This document shows positions 1-7,320 of a DNA stretch of 23,525 nucleotides, one piece after another. The notes beneath the pieces are model-generated. The model had not been told where the DNA came from and ran no database searches. It saw only the letters and a program-made list of their open reading frames with translations. The stretch covers positions 1 through 23,525 of the forward strand of contig CAZVAO010000023.1 in the NCBI GenBank assembly GCA_964625175.1, written 5' to 3'. The stretch is from CAZVAO01 sp964625175. Lineage in GTDB: Bacteria; Bacillota; UBA994; PWPR01. The translations under genes and the position numbers were made by a program. Position 1 is the first letter of the stretch, and each line of letters starts with the position of its first letter.

Positions 1-110
1 GAAACAATTAATCGCTCAAATTGATTGGCTGCCCTTTCAATAATATCCAAGTGTCCATTCGTGAGAGGATCGAAACTCCCTGGGTACACTGCTATTCTTG
101 ACTTATCCAT
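1..110 (-). CDS. coaD: Phosphopantetheine adenylyltransferase, N-terminal part (cut by window edge)
   Basis: CoaD transfers AMP from ATP to 4'-phosphopantetheine to give dephospho-CoA, the fourth step of coenzyme A synthesis, in the cytosol. Only the first 36 codons are in the window; the rest lies beyond base 1. They read MDKSRIAVYPGSFDPLTNGH and onward, which contains the family's N-terminal nucleotide-binding signature: the PGSFDPxTNGH block with the HxGH-type (TNGH) element of nucleotidyltransferases. The ATG at 108-110 is preceded by a strong AGGAGG ribosome site at about 119-125, inside the end of rsmD. The gap to the rsmD stop is only 5 bases, so the two genes are co-transcribed; rsmD-coaD is a widely conserved bacterial pair. 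Identification is firm although most of the protein is not visible. Confidence 0.93.
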   Translation of the reverse strand, partial: MDKSRIAVYPGSFDPLTNGHLDIIERAANQFERLIV

Positions 111-115
111 CTTCA

Positions 116-652
116 CTAGTTCCTCCTAAAAAATGATAAGTATGTTTGCCCATACTTTTTGGTTCGATATGCCCGATCATCAGGATCCACAAAGCTTTTG
201 TCATGTTCTAAGACAACAATTCCGTCCGTTGCAAGTATATCCATATGCATCACTAAATTCAAGGCTGAAAGCCCTAATGGTGAAGCATAGGGTGGATCGA
301 GGTAGATTAAATCAAAGGTCTCCGTAAGATTCATTAATGCTTTATGATAATCCCCTTTTATGACACGAACGTTGCTCTGATCGAAGTGCGTTTGAACCAG
401 ATTCTTTTCAATTACCGTTACACAATCGGGATTAGCATCGACCATTACTACTCGTGCCGCCCCTCTGCTTAGTGCTTCTATACCGATACTGCCCACCCCT
501 GCAAAAAGGTCCAAGACTCTATAGCCACTCAAATCTTGTCCCAAAATATTAAACAAGGATTCTTTCACACGGTCGCCTGTTGGTCTCGTTCCTTCACTTT
601 TTACCATAAGCAACTTATGACCCCGAGCAATTCCACCTATCACACGCACCAT
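116..652 (-). CDS. rsmD: 16S rRNA (guanine-966-N2)-methyltransferase RsmD
   Basis: RsmD methylates N2 of G966 (E. coli numbering) of 16S rRNA in the 30S subunit, using S-adenosylmethionine. The 178-residue protein has the usual family length. It shows the N-terminal VIGGIARGHKL segment, the TRPTGDRVKESLFNIL block, the SAM-binding motif I LDLFAGVGSIGIEALSRGA (about residues 48-66) and the catalytic LDPPY motif of N2-guanine methyltransferases. I choose the ATG at 650-652: AAGGAG lies 7 bases upstream, whereas the in-frame TTG one codon earlier (653-655) would be only about 4 bases from it. It is the first gene of a unit with coaD, which starts 5 bases after its stop. A leader of roughly 130-140 bases with inverted repeats precedes it. 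Confidence 0.95.
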   Translation of the reverse strand: MVRVIGGIARGHKLLMVKSEGTRPTGDRVKESLFNILGQDLSGYRVLDLFAGVGSIGIEALSRGAARVVMVDANPDCVTVIEKNLVQTHFDQSNVRVIKGDYHKALMNLTETFDLIYLDPPYASPLGLSALNLVMHMDILATDGIVVLEHDKSFVDPDDRAYRTKKYGQTYLSFFRRN

Positions 653-671
653 CAATCAACTCCTTAAGCAG

Positions 672-773
672 TTTGGCAAATAAACGATTCCATTGCCCGT
701 TAGCTGATGATGACGCCACTAGCGGATCGCCATTCAAAAAAAAACATAATGGTTCAGCTAACCTCTTGCCAAA
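672..773 (-). promoter_or_regulatory. Structured 5' leader of rsmD-coaD with nested inverted repeats
   Basis: Between the likely promoter near 793 and the rsmD start, two inverted repeats are nested. The outer pair is ttgccaaa (766-773) with tttggcaa (672-679), 8 perfect bases. The inner pair is tcagctaac (754-762) with gttagctga (699-707), 9 perfect bases. The inner left arm also forms a small local hairpin, GGTT/AACC around an AGCTG loop (751-763), which is followed six bases later on the minus strand by a run of nine Ts (+ strand a737-744 region). The local hairpin plus T run and the long-range pairing cannot both form, which resembles an attenuator. The local stem is only 4 base pairs, so this is a suggestion and not a demonstrated switch. 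I recognise no known riboswitch class. Confidence 0.4.
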
Positions 774-792
774 TCATATAAATATCTCGTAT

Positions 793-801
793 ATTGTACC
801 A
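793..801 (-). promoter_or_regulatory. Candidate extended -10 promoter for rsmD-coaD
   Basis: On the minus strand TGGTACAAT reads as an extended -10 element (TGn plus TACAAT, + strand 793-801). No good -35 hexamer lies 16-18 bases upstream, as is common for extended -10 promoters. It is placed downstream of the fakA terminator (872-911) and about 140 bases before the rsmD start, so it is where a promoter for rsmD-coaD would be expected. Confidence 0.45.
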
Positions 802-871
802 TAGATTTGGCAGTAAAACAGACTTTGAATGATTTCATAATGAACAGGAGGCCTTCAAAAGTGTCCTGAAT

Positions 872-911
872 AAAAAATAGGCCGTTCTCCCCAGTAGTGG
901 GAACAGCCTAT
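872..911 (-). terminator. Intrinsic terminator after fakA
   Basis: On the minus strand the arm at 898-911 (ATAGGCTGTTCCCA) pairs with the arm at 877-892, with one mismatch and a small bulge, and the hairpin runs directly into six Ts (872-877). It starts about 18 bases after the fakA stop codon and closes the yloU-fakA unit. Confidence 0.88.
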
Positions 912-929
912 GATATTAAGATCAATAAT

Positions 930-2549
930 CTATTCAATTGCGAGTAGATAATAATAGAGCGGTTGACCGCCATAATGTACTTCAATATCACAGAGTGGAT
1001 ATAAGTCAACCAATGTATCAAGCAGTTCATCATTACTGGTCGTATCGACATCTTCACCGACAAAAACAGTAATCACCTCAGATTCTTCATCAACAACATC
1101 ATCAATCATCATTAATAAGGCTTCGCGTGGATCATCTGCAATAACCGTTATTTCGCCATTGTTAATTCCGATGATATCGCCCTCACCGATCATGCCAACT
1201 CTTGACTCAAATTCACGTGTGGCAAATGTGATTTCACCACTGTGAATATAATTCATATTTTCGATCATAGTTTCGATGGTCTGGTCAAGTTTATTGATAT
1301 CCTGATCAAATCCCATTAAAGCTGCAAAACCTTGCGGAATTGATTTGGATTGAACAACAAAAACCTGACTATCCACTAGATCCTGACATTGCAGTGCGGA
1401 TAAGATTACATTCGAATTATTAGGCAGAATAATGACGTTATCAGCGTTAACGGCTTCAATTGCTTTAACAAGATCTTCCGTACTCGGATTCATTGTTTGG
1501 CCACCTTTTATGACTCGATCAACACCCATGCTTTTGAATATTTCACTCAAACCGTCTCCGGTAGAAACAGAGATGACGGCAAGCCCTTTTCTGGCAGCTC
1601 GTTTCGTTTCTAATTCATGCTCCACATAATGCGTATGTTGAATTTTCATATTTTCAATCTTAATTCGAGAGATTTCTCCATAGCGTAAGGCGACTTCGAG
1701 TACCTTACCTGGGTGCATAGAGTGAATATGGATTTTGATAATATCATCACTCCCCACGACCACAAGCGAATCACCATACTTCTCAAAGCGTGCAATGATA
1801 GCGGGAACATGTTGTTCATCTGCATGGATAAAAAATTCCGTGCAATAGCCATAATCCTCAAGTTCATCAACAGCTAGCGGCCTACTAACCTGTTCTGGAG
1901 TCGTTTGAGGCATTTCTGGAATTTCAATATGTTTACCGCTTAAAGCGGAATACCAGCCCTCAAAGATGAAAACTAAGCCTTGACCTCCAGCATCAACAAC
2001 CCCAGCCTGTTTGAGCACCGGTAACAATTCTGGCGTACGGTTTAAAGATGCTTGTGCAGCTTTAATGACCTCACCAAGTAAAACAATCAAATCCTCTTCA
2101 CCTGCCTCGACGACCTCAGCCGCTCGCTTAGCAGAATCTTTACACACGGTCAAAATCGTACCTTCAACAGGCCGCATAACCGCTTTATAAGAGGTGACCA
2201 CACCCTTAGATAGGGCAGTGGCAAACAGTTGGGCATCGATATGGTCTTCTTCCGCAAGCGCATCACTAATCCCGCGTAAAATCTGGGATAAGATTACACC
2301 AGAATTACCACGCGCACCTAGAAGTGCTCCTCTAGATATTTTTACCGCAATATTACCGACATGGTGATCATCCGTGCTAATCTTGCTAATAGCGGACTTA
2401 AAGGTCAAATACATATTAGTACCCGTATCACCATCTGGTACAGGGAAGACATTCAAGCTATTAAGAACTTCTATTTTGTTTTTAAGATTTTGACATGCGG
2501 CAACCCACATTTTTGTGAACTCCGCGCTGCCGATCTGTTTAATTTCCAT
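930..2549 (-). CDS. fakA: Fatty acid kinase catalytic subunit FakA-like (YloV, DhaL/Dak domain protein)
   Basis: FakA phosphorylates fatty acids held by a DegV-type partner, FakB, producing acyl-phosphates for phospholipid synthesis. The 539-residue protein has the standard layout. An N-terminal DhaL-like ATP-binding domain covers about residues 8-200, with the Mg-binding loop NVFPVPDGDTGTNM (33-46; Asp39 and Asp41), GARGNSGVILSQ (78-89) and DAGGQGLV (186-193). A middle domain begins near YCTEFF, and a C-terminal domain resembles the DegV-associated region and ends in an HYGGQPLYYY-type tail. The ATG at 2547-2549 has GGGAG 7 bases upstream. It follows yloU by 14 bases, the conserved Bacillota pairing. 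No fakB/degV gene is in the window, so the acyl-binding partner must be encoded elsewhere. The kinase role is by family; substrate use is inferred. Confidence 0.9.
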   Translation of the reverse strand: MEIKQIGSAEFTKMWVAACQNLKNKIEVLNSLNVFPVPDGDTGTNMYLTFKSAISKISTDDHHVGNIAVKISRGALLGARGNSGVILSQILRGISDALAEEDHIDAQLFATALSKGVVTSYKAVMRPVEGTILTVCKDSAKRAAEVVEAGEEDLIVLLGEVIKAAQASLNRTPELLPVLKQAGVVDAGGQGLVFIFEGWYSALSGKHIEIPEMPQTTPEQVSRPLAVDELEDYGYCTEFFIHADEQHVPAIIARFEKYGDSLVVVGSDDIIKIHIHSMHPGKVLEVALRYGEISRIKIENMKIQHTHYVEHELETKRAARKGLAVISVSTGDGLSEIFKSMGVDRVIKGGQTMNPSTEDLVKAIEAVNADNVIILPNNSNVILSALQCQDLVDSQVFVVQSKSIPQGFAALMGFDQDINKLDQTIETMIENMNYIHSGEITFATREFESRVGMIGEGDIIGINNGEITVIADDPREALLMMIDDVVDEESEVITVFVGEDVDTTSNDELLDTLVDLYPLCDIEVHYGGQPLYYYLLAIE

Positions 2550-2563
2550 GACATGACTCCCTG

Positions 2564-2923
2564 TTATTTACCCCGAACACCTTCAATATTGATGTTGACG
2601 TTTTTTACTTCTACCCCTACAGTGCTTTCAATAATATACTTCACTCTTGACATGATATTGTGTGCAATTTCAGAAACCCTATTGCCATAACCAACAATAA
2701 TATAGAGGTCTATAATAATTGCATCACCATCAGAACTGACTTCAACACCTCGTGCAATGTTATCATGGCCAAGGAGCTCAACGATACTATCCTTCAAGCG
2801 ACTGCGTGAACACATTCCTACAACACCATAACTCTCTATTGCGGCCATTCCAGATAATTGAGCAATGATCTCATCACTGACAACTATATTCCCCAAATCG
2901 TTTTGAACTAAAATCTTAGACAT
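2564..2923 (-). CDS. yloU: Asp23/Gls24 family envelope stress protein (YloU)
   Basis: A 119-residue small alpha/beta protein of the Asp23/Gls24 (DUF322) family, cytosolic or membrane-associated, linked in some Bacillota to cell-envelope stress; its biochemical role is unknown. The family pattern is visible: GNIVVSDEIIAQLSGMAAIE at the start, YGVVGM, then an alternating strand DGDAIIIDLYIIVGYG, a helix with EIAHNIMSRVKYIIES, and the ending VGVEVKNVNINIEGVR. I place the start at the ATG at 2921-2923, which gives MSKILVQNDLG and is preceded by a run of six Gs at spacing 7. An in-frame extension to 2971 would run through the promoter and lacks a ribosome site. It is first in the unit with fakA and is divergent from rpmB. 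Confidence 0.9.
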   Translation of the reverse strand: MSKILVQNDLGNIVVSDEIIAQLSGMAAIESYGVVGMCSRSRLKDSIVELLGHDNIARGVEVSSDGDAIIIDLYIIVGYGNRVSEIAHNIMSRVKYIIESTVGVEVKNVNINIEGVRGK

Positions 2924-2954
2924 TTTTTGCCCCCCAAAATATTGGTATGTACAT

Positions 2955-2960
2955 ATTATA
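2955..2960 (-). promoter_or_regulatory. -10 element of yloU-fakA promoter
   Basis: A perfect TATAAT on the minus strand lies 31 bases before the yloU start codon. The -35 region is weak: TTGTTT (2976-2981) at a short 15-base spacing is the best candidate. That segment overlaps the -35 element of the opposing rpmB promoter. Confidence 0.55.
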
Positions 2961-2970
2961 CTATATTGCA

Positions 2971-2999
2971 TTGCAAAACAACAGTTTATGCGTTATAAT
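2971..2999 (+). promoter_or_regulatory. rpmB promoter (TTGCAA-17-TATAAT)
   Basis: The -35 hexamer ttgcaa (2971-2976), a 17-base spacer and a perfect -10 tataat (2994-2999) form a strong housekeeping sigma factor promoter. Its expected start site is near 3006, about 48 bases before the rpmB ATG. Confidence 0.85.
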
Positions 3000-3053
3000 A
3001 CATCTGTTCGTCATTTGATAACAAGAAACCTAGTAGAAGGAGGTGCATTGCAA

Positions 3054-3245
3054 ATGGCCAGACGTTGTGAAATCTGCGGTAAAGGACCAACTGCAGGCAA
3101 TAATGTTAGTCACTCTAATAAGCATACGAGAAGAGTTTGGAATGCTAACATTCAAAGTATCCATGTTGTTGAAGAAGGTCGTAAAGTTCGACGTAATGTT
3201 TGTACAAAATGCATAAAATCAGGTAAGATTAAGAGAGCTATTTAA
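3054..3245 (+). CDS. rpmB: 50S ribosomal protein bL28, zinc-ribbon (C+) form
   Basis: bL28 is a small basic protein of the large ribosomal subunit. The product is 63 residues, normal for the family: MARRCEICGKGPTAGNNVSH at the start, a basic middle with SNKHTRRVWNANIQ, and RRNVCTKCIKSGKIKRAI at the end. Cys5-Cys8 and Cys50-Cys53 form two CxxC pairs, so this is the zinc-binding C+ paralogue type and not the C- type made under zinc limitation. The ATG at 3054-3056 follows AAGGAGGTG at 3037-3045. The longer frame opening at 2988 begins inside the promoter and is not used. It is a single-gene unit with its own promoter and two downstream terminators, divergent from yloU as in B. subtilis. Confidence 0.97.
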   Translation: MARRCEICGKGPTAGNNVSHSNKHTRRVWNANIQSIHVVEEGRKVRRNVCTKCIKSGKIKRAI

Positions 3246-3256
3246 GATATCTCTCT

Positions 3257-3280
3257 AAGAGCGCTATATGCGCTCTTTTT
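3257..3280 (+). terminator. Intrinsic terminator of rpmB
   Basis: An 8-base-pair perfect stem, aagagcgc (3257-3264) with gcgctctt (3270-3277), has a 5-base TATAT loop and continues into a T run up to 3280. It begins 11 bases after the rpmB stop. Confidence 0.9.
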
Positions 3281-3324
3281 ATTTACTTATTTAGAGCAGT
3301 CAACAGATTAACCTTTGTTTACCA

Positions 3325-3360
3325 AAAAAGTATTCTAGTTCTTGTGCTAGGATACTTTTT
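3325..3360. terminator. Bidirectional terminator between convergent rpmB and rpe
   Basis: A 14-base-pair stem joins 3325-3338 and 3347-3360, with an 8-base loop. It is flanked by A and T runs that give a T tail on both strands. On the plus strand the one imperfect pair is a U-G wobble; on the minus strand it is an A-C mismatch. It lies 47 bases after the rpe stop and backs up the rpmB terminator. The rest of 3246-3407 holds nothing else I can recognise. Confidence 0.82.
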
Positions 3361-3407
3361 AATAGTTACGCCATTAATGATTCCGCAAACCCGTAAACCA
3401 AAAGCAC

Positions 3408-4064
3408 TTAAAAAATTAGGGATTTTAAATCCCGAATAGCCTGGCTAGGATTTACTGCTTTAAATACAGCTGACCCCGCTACGACAATTTGGGCACCTGC
3501 TTCAGAAACTGCTCTGACATTATCAATGTTTATGCCTCCATCCACAGAAATCACGACCTGATGGGACAACCCCGATCGTTGAACAAGCGCTGCGACTTGG
3601 GAGATCTTGGGGAGCATCGATTGGATAAAAGATTGACCACCATAGCCAGGATTGACACTCATGATTAAGACAAGATCTAGGTCCTGTAAGATATAGTCTA
3701 AAACATCTAAAGGTGTGTGTGGATTCAAGGCAACTCCCACTTTACAATCCAAATTCTTAATTGCAGAGACTGTTCGATGAAGATGGCTACATGCCTCGGC
3801 ATGTACAGTAATGATATCCGCACCGGCTTCCACAAAGGCTGCCAGAAAAACATCAGGATTTGTAATCATTAAGTGAACATCTAAAGGTAGATTCGTTAAC
3901 TGCTTAACGGCTTTGATAACCGGTAAGCCAAAAGAAATATTGGGTACAAAATGGCCATCCATGACATCCAGATGCAATAAATCGGCGTCCTCTTCAATTT
4001 GAGCTAACGAAACGGCTAAGTGACCAAAGTCTGCTGCCAATAATGAAGGTGCAATTTTAATCAT
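3408..4064 (-). CDS. rpe: Ribulose-phosphate 3-epimerase
   Basis: Rpe interconverts D-ribulose 5-phosphate and D-xylulose 5-phosphate in the pentose phosphate pathway, in the cytosol, with a divalent metal. At 218 residues it is a full-length TIM barrel. MIKIAPSLLAADF at the N-terminus, HLDVMDGHFVPN (His31, Asp33 and neighbours), VHLM (His64), MSVNPGYGGQSF (135-146, phosphate-gripping loop) and VDGGI (Asp175) supply the metal ligands and the catalytic aspartates. It is the last gene of the long operon. Its ATG overlaps the rsgA stop as ATGA (4061-4064), and no clear ribosome site precedes it, so translation is probably coupled to rsgA. The rsgA-rpe neighbourhood is standard in Bacillota. Confidence 0.97.
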   Translation of the reverse strand: MIKIAPSLLAADFGHLAVSLAQIEEDADLLHLDVMDGHFVPNISFGLPVIKAVKQLTNLPLDVHLMITNPDVFLAAFVEAGADIITVHAEACSHLHRTVSAIKNLDCKVGVALNPHTPLDVLDYILQDLDLVLIMSVNPGYGGQSFIQSMLPKISQVAALVQRSGLSHQVVISVDGGINIDNVRAVSEAGAQIVVAGSAVFKAVNPSQAIRDLKSLIF

Positions 4065-4966
4065 TGATATTTATTCCTCTCTATATCTTGTAATTCAGCG
4101 AGAATAGCTAAGTATGATTTATAACGATTTTCAGCAATATCACCATTCTTGACAGCTTCAATAACTGCGCAATTGGGTTCGTTCTGATGGATGCATGACA
4201 TAAATCGACATTTCCCTAAGAATGGATACATTTCAGGGAAATGAGCATCGAGTCGTTCGCTGGCAATAGATGCTAAGTGGATATTGTTAAAGCCAGGTGT
4301 ATCGGCCAAGAGTCCCCCACCAGGCAATTCTAAGAGGCTGACTGTTCGTGTTGTATGTCGCCCAAAACCACGCTTCTCGCTAATCTCATTCGTTGCCAAA
4401 TCCTCAGCAGGACATAAATAATTGATTAATGACGATTTCCCCATGCCAGACTGGCCAGCTAACACACTAATATGCCCTTTGCAGGCTTCAAATAGCCCCT
4501 CGAAGCCACTTTGTTCTGTTACTGACCCTATGAATAGCGGATAGCCGATGAGACGATAGGCGTCCAAATAGTCTACAGTATCAATACCTAAGTCTGACTT
4601 ATTCAGCACCAAAATGCATTTTAAATTTTGATTCTCTGCTGCGACAAGAATGCGATCAATCAGCAGATAATTGGGTTTGGGCTCTGGAGCCAATACCACG
4701 ATTATTTGATCAACGTTAGCAATAGCGGGACGATCCATTAAGCTCACCCTAGGTAAAATCTGATCAATCACACCGCTACCATCGCCCGATAAAGATATTA
4801 AGACACGATCACCTGTGTAGGGTGGTGTGCCCGCTAAACGCAGACGACCGCGCGGTTTACAGCTAAAGCTACCGACTTCTGTAAGCACCTGATAGGATCC
4901 CGCTACTGAATGGTAGATGCGCCCCTCTATTTGCTCGTTATTGTGTGATTTACGGTGTTCTGCCAT
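4061..4966 (-). CDS. rsgA: Ribosome small subunit-dependent GTPase A (RsgA/CpgA)
   Basis: RsgA is a GTPase that checks and finishes late 30S subunit assembly. Its 301 residues show the three expected parts: an N-terminal OB-fold (about 12-75), a circularly permuted GTPase in which G4 NKSD (122-125) precedes G1 GQSGMGKS (171-178), GRHTT (202-206) and G3 DTPG (222-225), and a C-terminal zinc domain with Cys253, Cys258, His260 and Cys266. The ATG at 4964-4966 lies inside the end of prkC (17-base overlap) with only a weak GGTGG upstream. In B. subtilis the homologue CpgA is a PrkC substrate; here kinase, phosphatase and GTPase are again adjacent, which is consistent with that link but does not prove it. 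Confidence 0.96.
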   Translation of the reverse strand: MAEHRKSHNNEQIEGRIYHSVAGSYQVLTEVGSFSCKPRGRLRLAGTPPYTGDRVLISLSGDGSGVIDQILPRVSLMDRPAIANVDQIIVVLAPEPKPNYLLIDRILVAAENQNLKCILVLNKSDLGIDTVDYLDAYRLIGYPLFIGSVTEQSGFEGLFEACKGHISVLAGQSGMGKSSLINYLCPAEDLATNEISEKRGFGRHTTRTVSLLELPGGGLLADTPGFNNIHLASIASERLDAHFPEMYPFLGKCRFMSCIHQNEPNCAVIEAVKNGDIAENRYKSYLAILAELQDIERNKYQ

Positions 4967-6569
4967 TGCTAACCACCAACCCTATCTTAGCACCTGTGAG
5001 TACTTCAGTGCCTGCAGGGATTGTCTGACCGACGACGGTTCCCGCTGGTTTATCAGATGGGATTTCCGTAATGGCGCCAACCGCTAACTCAAGTTGTTGC
5101 AAGACCCGATAGGCATTCTCTGATGTTAAACCGGTCAAATCTGGCAGTTTAGTCGATTTAAATTCTGGGCCCAGACTAATCACAATGTCGATTGTTGTAT
5201 TCGCTTTAACCATGGTGTCTGGACGTGGGTTTTGCATCATTACATGATCGGCGGGTATATCATCGCTATACCGTTCGATGACCTCTCCCACTTGGAGATT
5301 GGCATTAAAAACCAAGACTTCTGCTTCAGCTAAGGTAACCCCTCCGATATTGGGGACTGCGCTATACTCTGCGCCTTCACTTAAGGTGACGCCGATCACA
5401 CGTCCTTCTTTGACAATACTACCTTCTGAAGGATCCTGCTTAATGACATAATTTGCCTCAAGCGTTTCATCTTTCTGAGTACCCATCACCTCGATGGTCA
5501 ATCCTCTTTCTTCCAACATTGCTGTGGCAACCTGAATATGAACACCAACCAAAGAAGGTACCTCAACTTCTCCAACATCTAGATAATTGCTAAGCCAGTT
5601 GTAGCCATAAACGCCGCCAACGATAATCAAAGCAGCAATCACTGCAACCGTGATTAAGATTGGATTTCTTTTCTTCTTGTTCAGTGCTTTAACTGGCATA
5701 TTGGTCTGACTAGCCTCACTTTTGTGCTCTCTTTCATTGAATTGAACTGGCAAACCTTGTTTAAACATCATTAAAGCCTGTTTCAATTCATTAATGTCTT
5801 GAAAACGATCATCTGGGTCTTTCTGCAACGTTTTCATGACGATGTCACTTAACTCTTGAGCAATTTCACTATTGGCCTGGGTTAGCTCTTTTGGTTGCGC
5901 ATTAATATGTTTCATTGCCCACGCAATTGGTGTATCCCCTTCAAAAGGAAGCGTGCCACTGAGCATCTCGTATAAGACCATCCCTAAACTATACATGTCA
6001 GATTGGGCGTTGGCACTATCGCCACTCGCCTGTTCGGGTGAAAAATAACGGACTGAACCATAAACATCCTTGCTGCGCGTTAACGTATCAGAGGTAACGG
6101 CACGTGCAATGCCAAAATCGGCCACTTTAATATTACCATCACTGGTGACAATGATATTCTCAGGCTTGATATCGCGATGAATCACGCCCTTGGAATGGGC
6201 GTGCTGTAATCCGTCACAAATCTGAAGGGCGAAATCTACTGCTGTATCAATTTCTAAGGCCTGCTTAGTGGGCATGTATTCCCTTAGGGTTTGTCCATCA
6301 ACTAACTCCATGACGATATAGTAGATATCGTCCTGTTCCCCATAATCGTAAACACTCACAATGTTGAAATGAGTTAGTCCACCTGCAGATCGCGCTTCAT
6401 AAAGAAACTTACGTACAGCATCCTCGTTTGACATCTCAGAATGATGTAACACTTTGACAGCAACAATGCGATCCAACAATTGATCTTGAGCCTTATAGAC
6501 TGTTGCCATGCCACCACTACCAATCACCTCGATAATTAGGTAACGGTTATTCAATAATGTATTAATCAT
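4950..6569 (-). CDS. prkC: PASTA-domain Ser/Thr protein kinase (PrkC/Stk1 type)
   Basis: A membrane kinase that senses muropeptides or lipid II through external PASTA domains and phosphorylates cytosolic proteins. The protein is 539 residues. The kinase domain (about 10-270) has the glycine loop GSGGMATVYKA (17-27), Lys39 in AVKVL, HRDIKPEN (131-138), DFG (151-153) and SPEQ (177-180). A basic linker with KKKR is followed by one membrane segment (about 303-325) and three PASTA repeats (about 335-399, 402-467 and 470-536). I start it at the ATG at 6567-6569 (MINTLLNNRYLI), with GGAG about 10 bases upstream; an in-frame extension to 6653 lies wholly inside prpC. It overlaps prpC by 8 bases and rsgA by 17. 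Confidence 0.95.
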   Translation of the reverse strand: MINTLLNNRYLIIEVIGSGGMATVYKAQDQLLDRIVAVKVLHHSEMSNEDAVRKFLYEARSAGGLTHFNIVSVYDYGEQDDIYYIVMELVDGQTLREYMPTKQALEIDTAVDFALQICDGLQHAHSKGVIHRDIKPENIIVTSDGNIKVADFGIARAVTSDTLTRSKDVYGSVRYFSPEQASGDSANAQSDMYSLGMVLYEMLSGTLPFEGDTPIAWAMKHINAQPKELTQANSEIAQELSDIVMKTLQKDPDDRFQDINELKQALMMFKQGLPVQFNEREHKSEASQTNMPVKALNKKKRNPILITVAVIAALIIVGGVYGYNWLSNYLDVGEVEVPSLVGVHIQVATAMLEERGLTIEVMGTQKDETLEANYVIKQDPSEGSIVKEGRVIGVTLSEGAEYSAVPNIGGVTLAEAEVLVFNANLQVGEVIERYSDDIPADHVMMQNPRPDTMVKANTTIDIVISLGPEFKSTKLPDLTGLTSENAYRVLQQLELAVGAITEIPSDKPAGTVVGQTIPAGTEVLTGAKIGLVVSNGRTP

Positions 6570-7320
6570 TGAGCTCACTCTCCTCTTGATAGGCAATAAT
6601 GATACTATAATTGTCATAAGCGCCACGCTCAATTGCAATACTATGCAATTCATTCAAAATTAAATCGGGAACTTTACTTTTACTGATCACCGTTTTAAGT
6701 TCTTCCTCACTTAATAAATCCGTTAATCCATCCGTACAGAGTAGTAAAATATCGCCTGCTAGCAAATCCGCTCTATAAATAGCAACATCTACCGTTGGGT
6801 CTAACCCAATCGCTTGCTGGATGATATTATGCCAGGGATGAAGGCGCGCTTCTTCACGCGTTAACTGGCCATTTCTAACCATTTCACCCACAACCGAATG
6901 GTCTTCTGTAAGACATTGTAAACTCGGTTCTCGATAAAGATAAGCCCGACTATCACCGACATGGCCAATCCAAAGATTTTTTCCCTCAATTAAGGCAGAA
7001 GTGAGCGTTGTTCCCATTCCTTCGTAATCAGGCCGTCTAGTCGCTTCTCTAAAAACCAGTTGATTAATTTTGCTAAAGACATCCATTAAAACTTGCGACA
7101 AATCCCGATTATCCTCTAAGTTATGAAGATAGTCTTGCAAATATTCAATGGTTAATTTACTGGCAATATCGCCTGCCTGATGCCCCCCTATTCCATCTGC
7201 CACAGCCAAACAATTTACTTTGACTGGTCCATATGAAAATTGGAATTCGCCAATACAGTCTTCATTATTCGGACGAACTAATCCCGTATCCGTCATTTTA
7301 GCCGTTCGCAATAGGACCAT
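6562..7320 (-). CDS. prpC: PP2C-family protein phosphatase (PrpC/Stp1)
   Basis: A Mn/Mg-dependent Ser/Thr phosphatase that reverses PrkC phosphorylation. The 252-residue product is the normal size for the short bacterial PP2C family. The metal-binding aspartates are all visible: RPNNED (Asp21), ADGIGGH (Asp42), CTDGL (Asp197) and YDNYS (Asp236). GMGTTLTSAL (101-110) and GHVGDSRAYL (119-128) are the other family motifs. The start is the ATG at 7318-7320, with GAGGTG 5 bases upstream; the frame extends to 7365 but only inside rlmN. The rlmN stop and this start share a base (TGATG). It sits directly before prkC, the usual phosphatase-kinase pair. Confidence 0.95.
   Translation of the reverse strand: MVLLRTAKMTDTGLVRPNNEDCIGEFQFSYGPVKVNCLAVADGIGGHQAGDIASKLTIEYLQDYLHNLEDNRDLSQVLMDVFSKINQLVFREATRRPDYEGMGTTLTSALIEGKNLWIGHVGDSRAYLYREPSLQCLTEDHSVVGEMVRNGQLTREEARLHPWHNIIQQAIGLDPTVDVAIYRADLLAGDILLLCTDGLTDLLSEEELKTVISKSKVPDLILNELHSIAIERGAYDNYSIIIAYQEESELND

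Noticed and set aside
872..911. Similarity between this terminator and the one at 23232-23270 (shared GTTCCCA core with CTGGG)
   Set aside because: Such cores are common in Bacillota terminators and the flanks differ; not evidence of a mobile repeat.
2361..2690. Plus-strand open frame of 109 codons
   Set aside because: Antisense to the fakA start and yloU, with no promoter or ribosome site; the minus-strand genes are clear family members.
6570..6653. N-terminal extension of prkC with a hydrophobic stretch
   Set aside because: The 28 codons lie inside prpC, lack a ribosome site, and a membrane segment before the kinase domain does not fit the family.
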